From Bradyrhizobium sp. Gha (GTDB lineage: Bacteria; Pseudomonadota; Alphaproteobacteria; Rhizobiales; Xanthobacteraceae): 64,000 bases of DNA. The DNA lies in the NCBI RefSeq assembly GCF_900113735.1, contig NZ_FOQM01000005.1:186001-250000 (forward strand), in the 5' to 3' direction. The notes under the pieces are model-generated. The model made no database searches. It was not told the DNA's origin and saw only the letters and a program-made list of their open reading frames with translations. The translations under genes and the position numbers were made by a program. This document shows positions 51,445 to 61,126 of this stretch, piece after piece; within the stretch, counting starts at the first letter, position 1, and every line of letters starts with the position of its first letter.

Positions 51445-52527
51445 ATGCACGGACTGCTGCCCGCGCTGAAACGCGGCTTCACGAGATGGATCGGCTGGCG
51501 ACGGCTGGGCATTGCCGCGAGCGTGATGATCATCGCCTTCGCGGTCACCACGCTCGTGCGGACGCTCCATGGGATCGATCGGAACGCCATCCTCACGGGG
51601 CTTGCCGATATCCCTCGTGGCAATATCGGCCTGGCTGCGCTCTGCGTGTTCTTGGCGTTCTGTACGCTGACCTTCTACGATTTTTTTGCACTGCGAACGA
51701 TAGGCAAGAAACACGTGCCCTATCGCATCGCAGCACTCTCCAGCTTCACCTCCTATTCGATCGGCCACAACATCGGCGCAACCGTATTCACGGGCGGTGC
51801 GATCCGTTTCCGGATTTATTCGGACTACGGGCTGAACGCGATCGACGTCGCAAAAATCTGCTTCCTCTCCGGCCTGACCTTCTGGCTCGGTAACATCTTC
51901 GTGCTCTCGATCGGCATGTCGATCCATCCGGATGCAGCTTCCTACATGGATCAGCTGCCATCGTCGATCAATCGTCTGATCGCGATCGGCGGCCTCGCCT
52001 CGATCGCCGCCTATCTGGTCTGGCTTTGCATGGGCGAGAAGCGCCGCGAGCTCGGCCAGAAGGGCTGGAAGGTGGTGCTGCCGTCGGCGCCGCTGACACT
52101 GGTGCAGATCCTGATCGGCGTGATCGACCTCGGATTTTGCGCGTTCGCGATGTACCTGCTGATACCGGCCAATCCGCCGATCGACTTCCTGTCCCTCGCC
52201 GTGGTGTTCATCCTGGCGACGCTCCTGGGCTTCGCCAGCCATGCCCCCGGCTCGATCGGCGTGTTCGACGCCGCCATGCTGGTGGCGCTGCCCGAATTCG
52301 GGCGCGAGCAGCTGCTGGCGACGCTGCTGGTCTTCCGCCTCCTTTATTTCGTGATCCCGTTTGGTCTCGCCATCTCCATCATGGGCACCCGCGAGCTCTG
52401 GATGAACGTGGTCCGGCCCTGGCAGGAGCGGCGGCGGCTGGCGGAAGCCTGCGCGCAGGCCAATCTGCCCAAGGAGGTGACGCCAATGGAGCGCGAGCGG
52501 CTGGTGCGTCAGGCCAGCAAGCGTTAG
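51445..52527 (+). CDS. UPF0104 / YbhN-like membrane protein (lysylphosphatidylglycerol synthase TM type)
   Basis: The 360-aa protein has about eight membrane segments. Family motifs are YSIGHNIGATVFTGGAIRFRIY (about 110-131), where GGA-x-R-x-R is typical, and GFASHAPGSIGVFDAAMLV (about 270-288). This domain corresponds to the flippase part of MprF, without the aminoacyl-transferase part. A lipid-handling role in the inner membrane is inferred. GGGAGG lies just before the ATG. Confidence 0.9.
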   Translation: MHGLLPALKRGFTRWIGWRRLGIAASVMIIAFAVTTLVRTLHGIDRNAILTGLADIPRGNIGLAALCVFLAFCTLTFYDFFALRTIGKKHVPYRIAALSSFTSYSIGHNIGATVFTGGAIRFRIYSDYGLNAIDVAKICFLSGLTFWLGNIFVLSIGMSIHPDAASYMDQLPSSINRLIAIGGLASIAAYLVWLCMGEKRRELGQKGWKVVLPSAPLTLVQILIGVIDLGFCAFAMYLLIPANPPIDFLSLAVVFILATLLGFASHAPGSIGVFDAAMLVALPEFGREQLLATLLVFRLLYFVIPFGLAISIMGTRELWMNVVRPWQERRRLAEACAQANLPKEVTPMERERLVRQASKR

Positions 52528-52632
52528 GGCCGGCCGACGCTTACGTTGCGGGAGCTCTGCAGACAAGAGGTTGCAGGCAGCGCAGCAATCTCTCTTATTT
52601 CCGCCTCAACTTTGCCGTTGAAGACGCGGGCC

Positions 52633-54585
52633 ATGATCCCTGTTTCACTTCGTACTTTTTTTCTCGCCACCCTGCTGCTGGCCGGGTCTCTCGCCGTTTT
52701 GCCGCCCCAACGCGCAGTCGCGCAGGATGCGGGGGCCATGCAGATCAATTGGGAGGTCCGCAACCGCTTCCGCCTGTTCCGCGAGGAACGCGATTTCCTG
52801 CTGCATGTCGAGAATGCGCGTAACCGCAGCATCCTCGCCGCCGAGCAGTCTCTCGAGCTGCAGAGCGAGGGCCGCGGCTGGGCCCGGAACATGGTCAACC
52901 GCCTCTGCATCGACCTGCAGGGTCGGGTTAACCAGCCCTGTACCCGCGACAACGTCAAAGAGAACTACCTCACCCCGATCGACCACCCCATCACCGTACG
53001 CCTGGCCGGCGCCGTCCCGGTCGGGGCCACTTGCGCCTGGTCGTTCGACGACGGCGACGGGCCGCAGACCTCGACCTTCGACTGCGCCGAGCCGGTCAAT
53101 CTGCGGGTCCGCTACGGCAAGCAGACGGTCGCGACCGTCGACGTTTCCTCCGGCTCCGATCCGACCCAGCGCATCCAGACCGAGATCCAGGTCCGCGACA
53201 TCTTTATCGCCGGCCTTGGGGACAGCATCGCCTCCGGCGAAGGCAATCCGGACCGGCCGCTGGCGCTATCCGATGAGGGTTTCTGCTTCCGCTCCTATCT
53301 CGGCACCGTAGGCGGACAATATTACCGACCGAGCCGCGCCGGCTTCAAGGGCGGCCGCGCCTGCGAGGCACCGGACACGCTCGGCAACTGGCAACGTTTC
53401 GGCGCGCTGTGGTTCAACTCGCCCTGCCACCGCTCTCTCTACAGCTATCAGGCGCGCACGGCGCTCGCGCTCGCGGTGCGCTACACCCATATCGCCGTCA
53501 CCTATCTGCCGCTCGCCTGCACCGGCGCCAGCATCAGCGACGGGCTGCTCGGCTCGCAGCGCGCCCGCGAATGCCCGCCAGGCAAGAGCGGCGTCTGCAA
53601 CACCAGCGTGAATGCGCAGGTCGCCGAGCTGCGCGAAGCGCTGACCGCGGCGAAGAAGCGGCAGCCGGATCGCAATCTCGATCTGGTGCTGCTCTCGATC
53701 GGTGCCAATGACGTCTACTTTTCCGGCCTCGTCGCCGACGTGATCGTCGAGACCGCGACCGAGCGCGCGCTGTTCCGCCGCTCCGGCGTGATGGCGAGCG
53801 TGGACGAGTCCCGCGACGCGCTACAACGCGAGCTGCCGCAGAATTTCGTCAAGCTGCGCGAGGCGCTGAAACCGCTGGTCGGCGGCGATCTCTCACACGT
53901 GGTCTACGTCTCCTATGCCAATCCGGCCCTTGCCGACGGCGGCGTGCCCTGCCGCGGCGGCCGCGCCGGTTTCGACATCCATCCTGCCTTCAACGCCGAT
54001 CCACAGCGCCTCGCCCGCGTCTCGACCTTCGTCGACACCGAGTTCCTGCCGCAACTGAAAGGGTTGGCCACCTGCACGCGGGGCGCCCTGTGCCGCGATC
54101 CCGAGACCGACCGTATGACCTTCGTCGATGCGCACCAGTCCGCATTCGCCGATCACGGCTTTTGTGCTCACTCCGGCAATGACCCCGAGTTCGACCGCAC
54201 TTGCTTTGCCGAGAACGGAGAGAGCTTCAACCCTGACCTCGTCAGCGCGGCGAGCCAGCCGATGCTGTGCGGCCGCGGCGCTTCGGAGTACCGCGCCTAT
54301 CTGCCGCGCGCACGCTGGATTCGCGACGCCAACGACAGCTATTTCGCGGCGATGACCTATCCGCAGGGGTTGCCAGCGGCGAGCCAGCCGACCGACATCC
54401 ACGACGCGACCTGGGGCGTGCTCTCGGCCGTCTATGGCGGCGCCGTGCATCCGAGTGCCGAAGGCCATGCCGCGATGGCGGATGCCACCCTCCCGGCCGC
54501 AAGCTCCGTGCTGGGGCTGGATGCCGTGCCGCCCGGCTTCACGCGCAGCCTCTTGGCTCCGCTCCTGCCGGGCGCGCAGAAGTAG
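52633..54585 (+). CDS. Large exported SGNH/GDSL-type hydrolase
   Basis: From the ATG at 52633 the protein has 650 aa, with a signal peptide (FFLATLLLAGSLAVL, cleavage near AVAQD). After a beta-rich, Ig/PKD-like N-terminal region (about 35-185) comes the SGNH hydrolase: GLGDSIASGEGN (block I, serine at about 198), SIGANDV (block III) and HPSAEGHAAMA (block V). Several cysteine pairs suggest disulfides outside the cytoplasm. Substrate unknown; esterase or lipase activity on an envelope glycan or lipid is plausible. The upstream 29 codons from 52546 look non-coding. Confidence 0.88.
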   Translation: MIPVSLRTFFLATLLLAGSLAVLPPQRAVAQDAGAMQINWEVRNRFRLFREERDFLLHVENARNRSILAAEQSLELQSEGRGWARNMVNRLCIDLQGRVNQPCTRDNVKENYLTPIDHPITVRLAGAVPVGATCAWSFDDGDGPQTSTFDCAEPVNLRVRYGKQTVATVDVSSGSDPTQRIQTEIQVRDIFIAGLGDSIASGEGNPDRPLALSDEGFCFRSYLGTVGGQYYRPSRAGFKGGRACEAPDTLGNWQRFGALWFNSPCHRSLYSYQARTALALAVRYTHIAVTYLPLACTGASISDGLLGSQRARECPPGKSGVCNTSVNAQVAELREALTAAKKRQPDRNLDLVLLSIGANDVYFSGLVADVIVETATERALFRRSGVMASVDESRDALQRELPQNFVKLREALKPLVGGDLSHVVYVSYANPALADGGVPCRGGRAGFDIHPAFNADPQRLARVSTFVDTEFLPQLKGLATCTRGALCRDPETDRMTFVDAHQSAFADHGFCAHSGNDPEFDRTCFAENGESFNPDLVSAASQPMLCGRGASEYRAYLPRARWIRDANDSYFAAMTYPQGLPAASQPTDIHDATWGVLSAVYGGAVHPSAEGHAAMADATLPAASSVLGLDAVPPGFTRSLLAPLLPGAQK

Positions 54586-54713
54586 CGAACCGGAAATAGC
54601 GCATTGTCGCCGCTCGCCGGAAATTGATGGCACTACCGTGAATTGAGTCCATTCCATTCAGGGCAGGTTCAGCCGCACCGCGCACGATATGCACGCGTCA
54701 TGGGACGGGACCT

Positions 54714-56264
54714 ATGGTGGATAGCAGAAGCGCATATCGTCGGCTGCGATGGTCGGGCATCGCGGCGCTCGCGGCGTTGGCCACAGGCCTGACACCGAAC
54801 GTCTCCCGTGCCGACGACCTCAATCCGCACGATCTCGCTCTGCTCGATCGGCTGAGCTTCGGTGTCAGCACCTCGAGTGCCGCACACATGCACGGCATGG
54901 GTGCCGAACGCTGGCTGCAGGAGCAATTGCACCCGGCCGGCAACCCTCCCCTGCCCGACGCTGCGAAAGCGCAGATCGAAGCGATGCCCGACGTCCACAG
55001 CTTCCCGTTCGACATTGCGGTCGCCTTCGAGCAGCAGTCCAAGAGCGCCAGCCAGGTCATCGACCCCGAGCAGAAGAAAGCCGCGCAGCAGGTATTTCAG
55101 CAGGCGATGAACGATCGCGCCAAGCAGGCCGCGGCGCGCACCATCCTGCGCGCGCTCTACGCGCCCGACCAGCTGCGCGAGCGCATGGTCTGGTTCTGGT
55201 TCAATCATTTCAACGTCCACCAGTACAAATCGAACCTGCGCGTGCTGGTCGGCGACTACGTCGATCACGCCCTTCGTCCCAACTCGCTGGGCAAGTTTCG
55301 CGACCTGCTCGCGGCGACCGTTCGTCATCCCGCGATGCTGCGCTATCTCGACAATGCCGATAACGCGGCGGGCCATCTGAACGAGAACTACGCCCGCGAG
55401 ATCATGGAGCTGCACACCATGGGCGTTGGCTCCGGCTACACCCAGGCCGACGTGGAAGCGCTGGCGAAGATCCTCACCGGGGCCGGCATCGACACCAAGC
55501 CGGAAGATCCGAAGCTCAAGCCGGAATTGCAATCCCAGCTCGTGCGCGAGGGCGCCTTCGAGTTCAACCCGTCCCGTCACGATTACAGCGACAAGACCTT
55601 CCTCGGTCACACCATCAAGGGCCGTGGGCTCGCCGAGGTCGACGAGGCCCTTGATATCCTGGTCCACCATCCGGCGACCGCAAACCATGTATCGCGGAAG
55701 ATCGCGACCTATTTCGTCTCGGACAATCCGCCGGAAGCGCTGGTACAGCGGATGGCCCAGACCTTCAAATCCACTGACGGCGACATTGCCTCGGTACTCG
55801 CCACGATGATCCATTCGAGCGAATTCGAGGCCGCGCTGAAGCCCGGCACGCGCTTCAAGGACCCCGTGCAATACGTGCTCTCGGCGGTCCGCCTCGCCTA
55901 CGACGACCGGGTCATATTGAACACGGCGCCGATCCAGGGCTGGATCAATCGCCTCGGCGAAGGCCTGTTCAACCACGAGACGCCGGACGGCTACCCGCTG
56001 ACCTCGGCGTCGTGGAACGGCCCCGGTCAGATGATGGTTCGCTTCGAGATCGCACGCCAGATCGGATCCGGATCGTCCGGCCTGTTCAAATCCGACGGGC
56101 CGAATCCGGTCGAGCTGCCCGCGTTCCCGCAACTGCAGAACGCGCTCTACTTCAACGGCCTTCGCAAGACTCTCGGCCCCGCAACGCTGGCATCGCTCGA
56201 CAGGGCGATCTCACCGCAGGACTGGAACACGCTGTTCCTGTCGTCACCGGAATTCATGCACTGA
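54714..56264 (+). CDS. DUF1800 family protein
   Basis: The 516-aa protein carries the DUF1800 signatures: LLDRLSFGVSTSSA, MVWFWFNHFNVHQYK, NENYAREIMELHTMGVGSGY and an HDYSDKTFLG block near 290. An N-terminal hydrophobic stretch (about 12-30, ending SRA-DD) suggests export. The family is helical, of unknown function, and nearly always encoded next to a DUF1501 protein, as here (15 bp gap). Start at ATG or GTG 54714. Confidence 0.92.
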   Translation: MVDSRSAYRRLRWSGIAALAALATGLTPNVSRADDLNPHDLALLDRLSFGVSTSSAAHMHGMGAERWLQEQLHPAGNPPLPDAAKAQIEAMPDVHSFPFDIAVAFEQQSKSASQVIDPEQKKAAQQVFQQAMNDRAKQAAARTILRALYAPDQLRERMVWFWFNHFNVHQYKSNLRVLVGDYVDHALRPNSLGKFRDLLAATVRHPAMLRYLDNADNAAGHLNENYAREIMELHTMGVGSGYTQADVEALAKILTGAGIDTKPEDPKLKPELQSQLVREGAFEFNPSRHDYSDKTFLGHTIKGRGLAEVDEALDILVHHPATANHVSRKIATYFVSDNPPEALVQRMAQTFKSTDGDIASVLATMIHSSEFEAALKPGTRFKDPVQYVLSAVRLAYDDRVILNTAPIQGWINRLGEGLFNHETPDGYPLTSASWNGPGQMMVRFEIARQIGSGSSGLFKSDGPNPVELPAFPQLQNALYFNGLRKTLGPATLASLDRAISPQDWNTLFLSSPEFMH

Positions 56265-56279
56265 GCACCGGAGATTGCC

Positions 56280-57473
56280 ATGAACCGTCGCGAGCTGATC
56301 AAGACCTTTGCCGCCCTCGCTCCGCTCACCGTGGCAGGCCGCGTCTGGGCAGCGCCGGCGACCGATGCCCGCATGCTGGTCGTGTTCTTGCGCGGCGCCT
56401 ATGACGCGGCGAACGTCGTCGTGCCGGTTTCGAGTGATTTCTACCGTGCCTCGCGACCAACGCTCGCCATCGCCAGGCCCGATGCCGGCAACCCGAACGC
56501 GGCGCTGGCGCTCGACGCCGATTGGGGACTGCATCCGGCCTTGCGCGACAGCATCTATCCGCTCTGGGCCAAGCGCGAGATCGCCTTCATTCCCTTCGCC
56601 GGCACCAGCGACGATCTGACCCGCAGCCATTTCGAGACCCAGGACACGATCGAACTCGGCCAGTCCGCGGGGCGGACGCGCGACTATCGTTCCGGCTTCA
56701 TGAGCCGGCTCGCAAGCGAGCTGACGCGGGTCAAGCCGATTGCGTTCACCGACCAGCTTCCGCTCATCTTCCGCGGCAAGTCGCAGGTGCCGAACACTGG
56801 CATCGGCAACGTCGGCAAGCCCGGCGTCGACGACCGCCAGGCCGATCTGATCAAGAAGATGTACGCCCAGTCCAACCTGGCGGCCTCGGTGTCGGAGGGG
56901 TTTCGCGTACGCGACGACGTCTATCGCTCGGTCTCCGAAGAGATGAACGCGGCCAACCGCGGCGCCGTCTCGCCGCGCGGTTTCGAATTATCGGCACGGC
57001 GCATCGGCCGATTGATGCGCGAGCAGTTCAACCTTGGTTTCGTCGACGTTGGCGGCTGGGACACGCATGTCAACCAGGGCGCCGCCAACGGCTATCTCGC
57101 CGACCGGCTCGGCGAGCTCGGACGCGCCCTCGTCGGCTTCTCCGAGGAGGTCGGGCCGACGGCGTGGCGCGATACGGTGGTGGTCGTCATCTCCGAATTC
57201 GGCCGCACCTTCCGCGAGAATGGCGACCGCGGCACCGATCACGGCCATGGCAGCGTCTATTGGGTGCTCGGCGGCGGCATCAACGGCGGCCGCATTCTCG
57301 GCGAGCAGGTCAAGGTCGAGCAGCCGCATCTGTTCCAGAACCGCGACTATCCGGTTCTCACCGACTATCGGGCGCTGTTTGCCGATCTGTTCGGCCACGT
57401 CTTCGGTCTCGGCAACGACAGCATCCAGCGCATCTTCAGCGGCGTGCACCCGACGAACCTGGCATTGGTATAG
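56280..57473 (+). CDS. DUF1501 family protein, probable Tat substrate
   Basis: The 397-aa protein starts with MNRRELIKTFAALAPLTVAGRVWA, a twin-arginine type signal ending near residue 25. DUF1501 proteins have an alkaline-phosphatase/sulfatase-like fold. Metal-ligand-type motifs are VVFLRGAYDAANVVVP, HFETQD, VGGWDTHVNQG, ISEFGRTFREN and GTDHGHGSVYWVLGG. It is paired with DUF1800 and presumably cotranscribed. The function of the pair is not established. Confidence 0.92.
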   Translation: MNRRELIKTFAALAPLTVAGRVWAAPATDARMLVVFLRGAYDAANVVVPVSSDFYRASRPTLAIARPDAGNPNAALALDADWGLHPALRDSIYPLWAKREIAFIPFAGTSDDLTRSHFETQDTIELGQSAGRTRDYRSGFMSRLASELTRVKPIAFTDQLPLIFRGKSQVPNTGIGNVGKPGVDDRQADLIKKMYAQSNLAASVSEGFRVRDDVYRSVSEEMNAANRGAVSPRGFELSARRIGRLMREQFNLGFVDVGGWDTHVNQGAANGYLADRLGELGRALVGFSEEVGPTAWRDTVVVVISEFGRTFRENGDRGTDHGHGSVYWVLGGGINGGRILGEQVKVEQPHLFQNRDYPVLTDYRALFADLFGHVFGLGNDSIQRIFSGVHPTNLALV

Positions 57474-57641
57474 CCAGCGGCGACACGCGGTCGGCGTGCT
57501 CGCACGGGCACGGCCACCGGCCTGCCGTTCCATCAATTTAAAAACGGCATCGATCGATACTCGCTTGAACTTGGACACTTTCCCGCGCGCGCCTCTAGGA
57601 GTCGCCGTGAGGAAACATTTCAAGGTCCAAGGAGGCGCACG

Positions 57642-58994
57642 ATGAGCGCAGTGGTGTCCGCGACGGACGTGAAGAGGTCTCGCGTCAGGCTGTTCATCGT
57701 GACCATGCTGTTCCTGGTCACGACCGTCAATTACGCCGACCGCGCCACGCTCTCGATCGCCGGCTCCGCGCTGTCCAAGGAGCTCCGTCTCGATCCCGTC
57801 GCCATGGGCTGGATCTTCTCCGCGTTCGGCTGGTCCTATGTCGTCGCGCAGGTACCAGGCGGCTGGCTGCTCGACCGTTACGGCTCACGCCTCGTCTACG
57901 CCTTCAGCATCATCATCTGGTCGCTGTTCACGATGATGCAGGGCTGGATCGGCTTCCTCAGCGCCGGCGCTGCCGTCATCGTGCTGTTTGCGCTTCGGCT
58001 TCTCGTCGGCGTCGCGGAAGCGCCGTCCTTCCCTGCCAACGCCCGCATCGTCGCGGCCTGGTTTCCAGGCAACGAGCGCGGCACCGCATCGGCCTTCTTC
58101 AATTCGGGGCAATATTTCGCCACCGTGATCTTCGCGCCGCTGATGGGCTGGATCGCCCATGACTACGGCTGGCGTTACGTGTTCTTCGTGATGGGCGGGC
58201 TCGGAATCATCATGGGCCTCGTCTGGATCAAGACCGTCTATGGTCCGAAGGAGCATCCTTCGATCAACGAGGCCGAGTTCGATTACATCAGGGAAGGTGG
58301 CGCGCTGGTCGATCTCGATGCGCCCAAGAACGATCTGAAGGACGCGCGTGCGGCGAACTCCGGCCCGAAATGGGACCATATCCGCCAATTGCTCTCCAAC
58401 CGCATGATGATCGGCGTCTATCTCGGCCAGTACTGCATCAACACGCTGACTTACTTCTTCCTGACCTGGTTTCCGGTGTACCTGGTCAAGGAGCGCGGCC
58501 TGTCGATCCTGCAGGCCGGCTTCGTCGCGACACTGCCGGCGCTCTGCGGCTTCATCGGCGGCGTGCTCGGCGGCGTCATGTCCGACGCCATCCTGCGCAA
58601 GTCCGGTTCGCTGACCATGGCGCGCAAGATCCCGATCGTGGGAGGAATGCTGCTGTCGATGTCGATCATCGCCTGCAACTATGTCGACGGCCAGGCGCTG
58701 GTGGTCGGCTTCATGGCGCTCGCCTTCTTCGGCAAGGGCATCGGCGCGCTCGGCTGGGCTGTTGTGTCCGACACCTCGCCCAAGGAGGCCGGCGGCGTCT
58801 CCGGCGGCCTGTTCAACTCCTTCGGCAACCTCTCCTCGATCACCACGCCCATCGTGATCGGCTACATCGTGGCCGCGACCGGCTCGTTCAACGGGGCTCT
58901 GGTGTTCGTCGGCATCAACGCGCTGGTGGCTGCGGTCGCCTATCTCGTGGTCGTCGGCAAGATCGAGCGGGTGGTGCTCAAACGCTCCTCCTGA
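57642..58994 (+). CDS. gudP: MFS aldarate transporter (ACS family, GudP-like)
   Basis: The 450-aa, 12-helix transporter belongs to the anion:cation symporter group. It has FLVTTVNYADRATLSIAG in helix 1 with the typical NYxDR motif, and GWIFSAFGWSYVVAQVPGGWLLDRYGSR-like sequence at about 49-76. The AAGGAGG ribosome site decides the ATG. It heads a cluster with glucarate dehydratase and downstream enzymes, so uptake of D-glucarate or galactarate is likely. It has its own terminator. Confidence 0.9.
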   Translation: MSAVVSATDVKRSRVRLFIVTMLFLVTTVNYADRATLSIAGSALSKELRLDPVAMGWIFSAFGWSYVVAQVPGGWLLDRYGSRLVYAFSIIIWSLFTMMQGWIGFLSAGAAVIVLFALRLLVGVAEAPSFPANARIVAAWFPGNERGTASAFFNSGQYFATVIFAPLMGWIAHDYGWRYVFFVMGGLGIIMGLVWIKTVYGPKEHPSINEAEFDYIREGGALVDLDAPKNDLKDARAANSGPKWDHIRQLLSNRMMIGVYLGQYCINTLTYFFLTWFPVYLVKERGLSILQAGFVATLPALCGFIGGVLGGVMSDAILRKSGSLTMARKIPIVGGMLLSMSIIACNYVDGQALVVGFMALAFFGKGIGALGWAVVSDTSPKEAGGVSGGLFNSFGNLSSITTPIVIGYIVAATGSFNGALVFVGINALVAAVAYLVVVGKIERVVLKRSS

Positions 58995-59029
58995 GCGCTC
59001 CGAGTCGTCGGAGTGGGACAGGCAACTCA

Positions 59030-59062
59030 ACGGCGGCTCTAGAAGGCCGCCGTCTTTGTTTT
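59030..59062 (+). terminator. Rho-independent terminator of the transporter gene
   Basis: ACGGCGGC and GCCGCCGT form a perfect 8-bp stem with an 8-base loop, followed by CTTTGTTTT, 35 bp after the stop. Confidence 0.8.
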
Positions 59063-59121
59063 GGGGATGATCGATGCTAGAAGTGGCGGGGAAGCGCCTT
59101 ATTCATCTAAAGAATGTATCG

Positions 59122-60027
59122 ATGTTCGACCTCAACCAGCTCCGCTGCTTCGTCACGGTGGCGGAAGAACTGCATTTCGGCCGCGCCGCCGCGCGGCTGA
59201 ACATGACTCAGCCGCCGCTGTCGCGGCAAATCCAGGTGCTCGAGCACATCATCGACGCGCCGCTGCTGGAGCGCACCAGCCGCTCGGTGCGCCTGACCCC
59301 GGCTGGCCGCAGCTTCCTCCCCGAGGCCCGCCGCATCCTGAAGCTTGCGGAAAGCGCCTCGCAGGTGGCCCGCCGCATCGCGCTCGGCAAGACCGGCTCG
59401 CTGAAGATCGGCTTTACCGCGGCCGCCGCCTACGGCTTCCTGCCGGAACTCGTCGCGGCCTGCCGTGCCAAGCTGCCGGAGGTCGATTTCTCGCTGAAGG
59501 AAATGGTCTCCGGTGACCAGTTCGAGGCGCTGACCTCGGGCCAGATCGACGCCGGCCTGCTGCGGCCGCCGATCGCGCGCCCCGAAATTGCCAGCCGCCG
59601 CGTGGTCGCCGAGCCCCTGCTCGCCGCGATCCCGAAGAAGCATCCGCTGGCCAATGCCGACAGCATCACGATCAAGGATTTCGACGGCCAGCCCTTCGTG
59701 ATGTATTCGCCCTATGAGAGCCGCTATTTCCACGATCTGCTGGTCGCGCTGTTCACCCGCGCCGACATCCTGCCGCGCTACGTCCAGCACCTCAGCCAGA
59801 TCCACTCGATCCTCGCGATGGTGCGCGCCGGCCTTGGCCTGGCCATCGTGCCGGCCGCCGCCGCCGGCCTGAAAATCTCCGACGTCAGGCTGCGCCCCCT
59901 GAAGCTGCGCACCCGTGTTCCGGTCGAGCTTTTCATGGTGTGGCGCCGCGACGACGAGAACCCGCTGCTGTCTGCGCTGGTCAAAATCGCGAGCGAATTG
60001 TCCTCCGCGGATGTCATGGAAGATTGA
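59122..60027 (+). CDS. LysR-family transcriptional regulator of the aldarate cluster
   Basis: The 301-aa regulator from the ATG at 59122 has the LysR helix-turn-helix at about residues 3-62 (LNQLRCFVTVAEELHFGRAA, MTQPPLSRQIQVLE), a linker helix, and the two-lobed effector domain (SLKIGFTAAAAYGFLPEL, then GLAIVPAAAAGL). The longer frame from 59074 is less likely. It lies between the transporter and the dehydratase genes on the same strand, so these are the likely targets, with an aldarate-type inducer. Confidence 0.93.
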   Translation: MFDLNQLRCFVTVAEELHFGRAAARLNMTQPPLSRQIQVLEHIIDAPLLERTSRSVRLTPAGRSFLPEARRILKLAESASQVARRIALGKTGSLKIGFTAAAAYGFLPELVAACRAKLPEVDFSLKEMVSGDQFEALTSGQIDAGLLRPPIARPEIASRRVVAEPLLAAIPKKHPLANADSITIKDFDGQPFVMYSPYESRYFHDLLVALFTRADILPRYVQHLSQIHSILAMVRAGLGLAIVPAAAAGLKISDVRLRPLKLRTRVPVELFMVWRRDDENPLLSALVKIASELSSADVMED

Positions 60028-60155
60028 TGCTGAATCCGTATCAGTTGATATAGGATTTGGCTTGGACGCGCATCGAACCGTCTCCTAAACACCAGCGCAT
60101 GGACGCGCGGATTTCACTTGCGTCCCGGACAACACGAGAGCAGGGAGCAGCGCCC

Positions 60156-61100
60156 GTGAGCAAGATGACCCCGCAGGAAATGGCCCAGAAGATCGGTTCC
60201 GGCCTCCTGTCCTTCCCCGTCACGCCGTTCAAGGCAGACTATTCCTTCGACGAAGCGACCTACCGCGCCAACATGGATTGGCTGTGCGGCTATGACGTTG
60301 CAGGCCTGTTCGCCGCCGGCGGCACCGGCGAGTTCTTCTCGCTGACCCCGGCCGAAGTGCCCGCAGTCGTCAAGGTTGCCGTCGACGAGACCAAGGGCCG
60401 CGTGCCCGTGCTCGCCGGCACCGGCTATGGCACTGCCATCGCCCGCGAGATCGCAATCGGCGCGGAAAAGGCCGGCGCTGACGGCCTGCTGCTGCTGCCG
60501 CCTTATCTGACCCATTCCGAGCAGGAAGGCCTTGCCGCCCACGTCGAGGCCGTCTGCGCCTCCGTGAAGATCGGCGTCATCGTCTATAACCGCGACAATG
60601 CCATCCTCCAGCCCGACACGCTCGCCCGCCTCGCCGAGCGCTGCCCGAACCTCGTCGGCTACAAGGACGGCATCGGCGACATCGAACTGATGACCCGCGT
60701 TTACACCAAGCTCGGCGACCGCCTCACTTATGTCGGCGGACTGCCGACCGCCGAGACCTTCGCGCTGCCCTATCTCGACATGGGCATGACGACGTACTCG
60801 TCGGCCGTATTCAACTTCGTGCCTGAGTTCGCCACCAGGTTCTACGCCGCGGTGCGCAAACGCGATCACGCGACCATCCACGCCGGGTTGAAGAATTTCA
60901 TCCTGCCGCTGATCGAGATCCGCAACCGCAAGAAGGGCTATGCGGTCTCGATCATCAAGGCCGGCATGAAGGTGATCGGCCGTGATTCCGGCCCGGTCCG
61001 CTCGCCGCTGACCGATCTCACCGAGCAGGAGATTGCGGAACTGGCCGCGCTGGTGAAGAACCTGCCTGCCGCAGGATCGACACAACAGGCCGCAGAATAA
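60156..61100 (+). CDS. kdgD: 5-dehydro-4-deoxyglucarate dehydratase (decarboxylating)
   Basis: The enzyme converts 5-keto-4-deoxy-glucarate to 2-oxoglutarate semialdehyde, water and CO2. The 314-aa protein is a class I aldolase-type barrel of the DapA family, with [15 protein letters not shown] (about 53-67), a catalytic tyrosine in VIVYNRDN (about 144) and the Schiff-base lysine in VGYKDGIGD (about 170). The GTG at 60156 is chosen because GGGAG lies 8 bp before it; ATG 60165 is too far. It precedes gudD by 26 bp. Confidence 0.95.
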   Translation: MSKMTPQEMAQKIGSGLLSFPVTPFKADYSFDEATYRANMDWLCGYDVAGLFAAGGTGEFFSLTPAEVPAVVKVAVDETKGRVPVLAGTGYGTAIAREIAIGAEKAGADGLLLLPPYLTHSEQEGLAAHVEAVCASVKIGVIVYNRDNAILQPDTLARLAERCPNLVGYKDGIGDIELMTRVYTKLGDRLTYVGGLPTAETFALPYLDMGMTTYSSAVFNFVPEFATRFYAAVRKRDHATIHAGLKNFILPLIEIRNRKKGYAVSIIKAGMKVIGRDSGPVRSPLTDLTEQEIAELAALVKNLPAAGSTQQAAE

Positions 61101-61126
61101 ATCAAGGATGCAGGGAGGAGCGTGCG

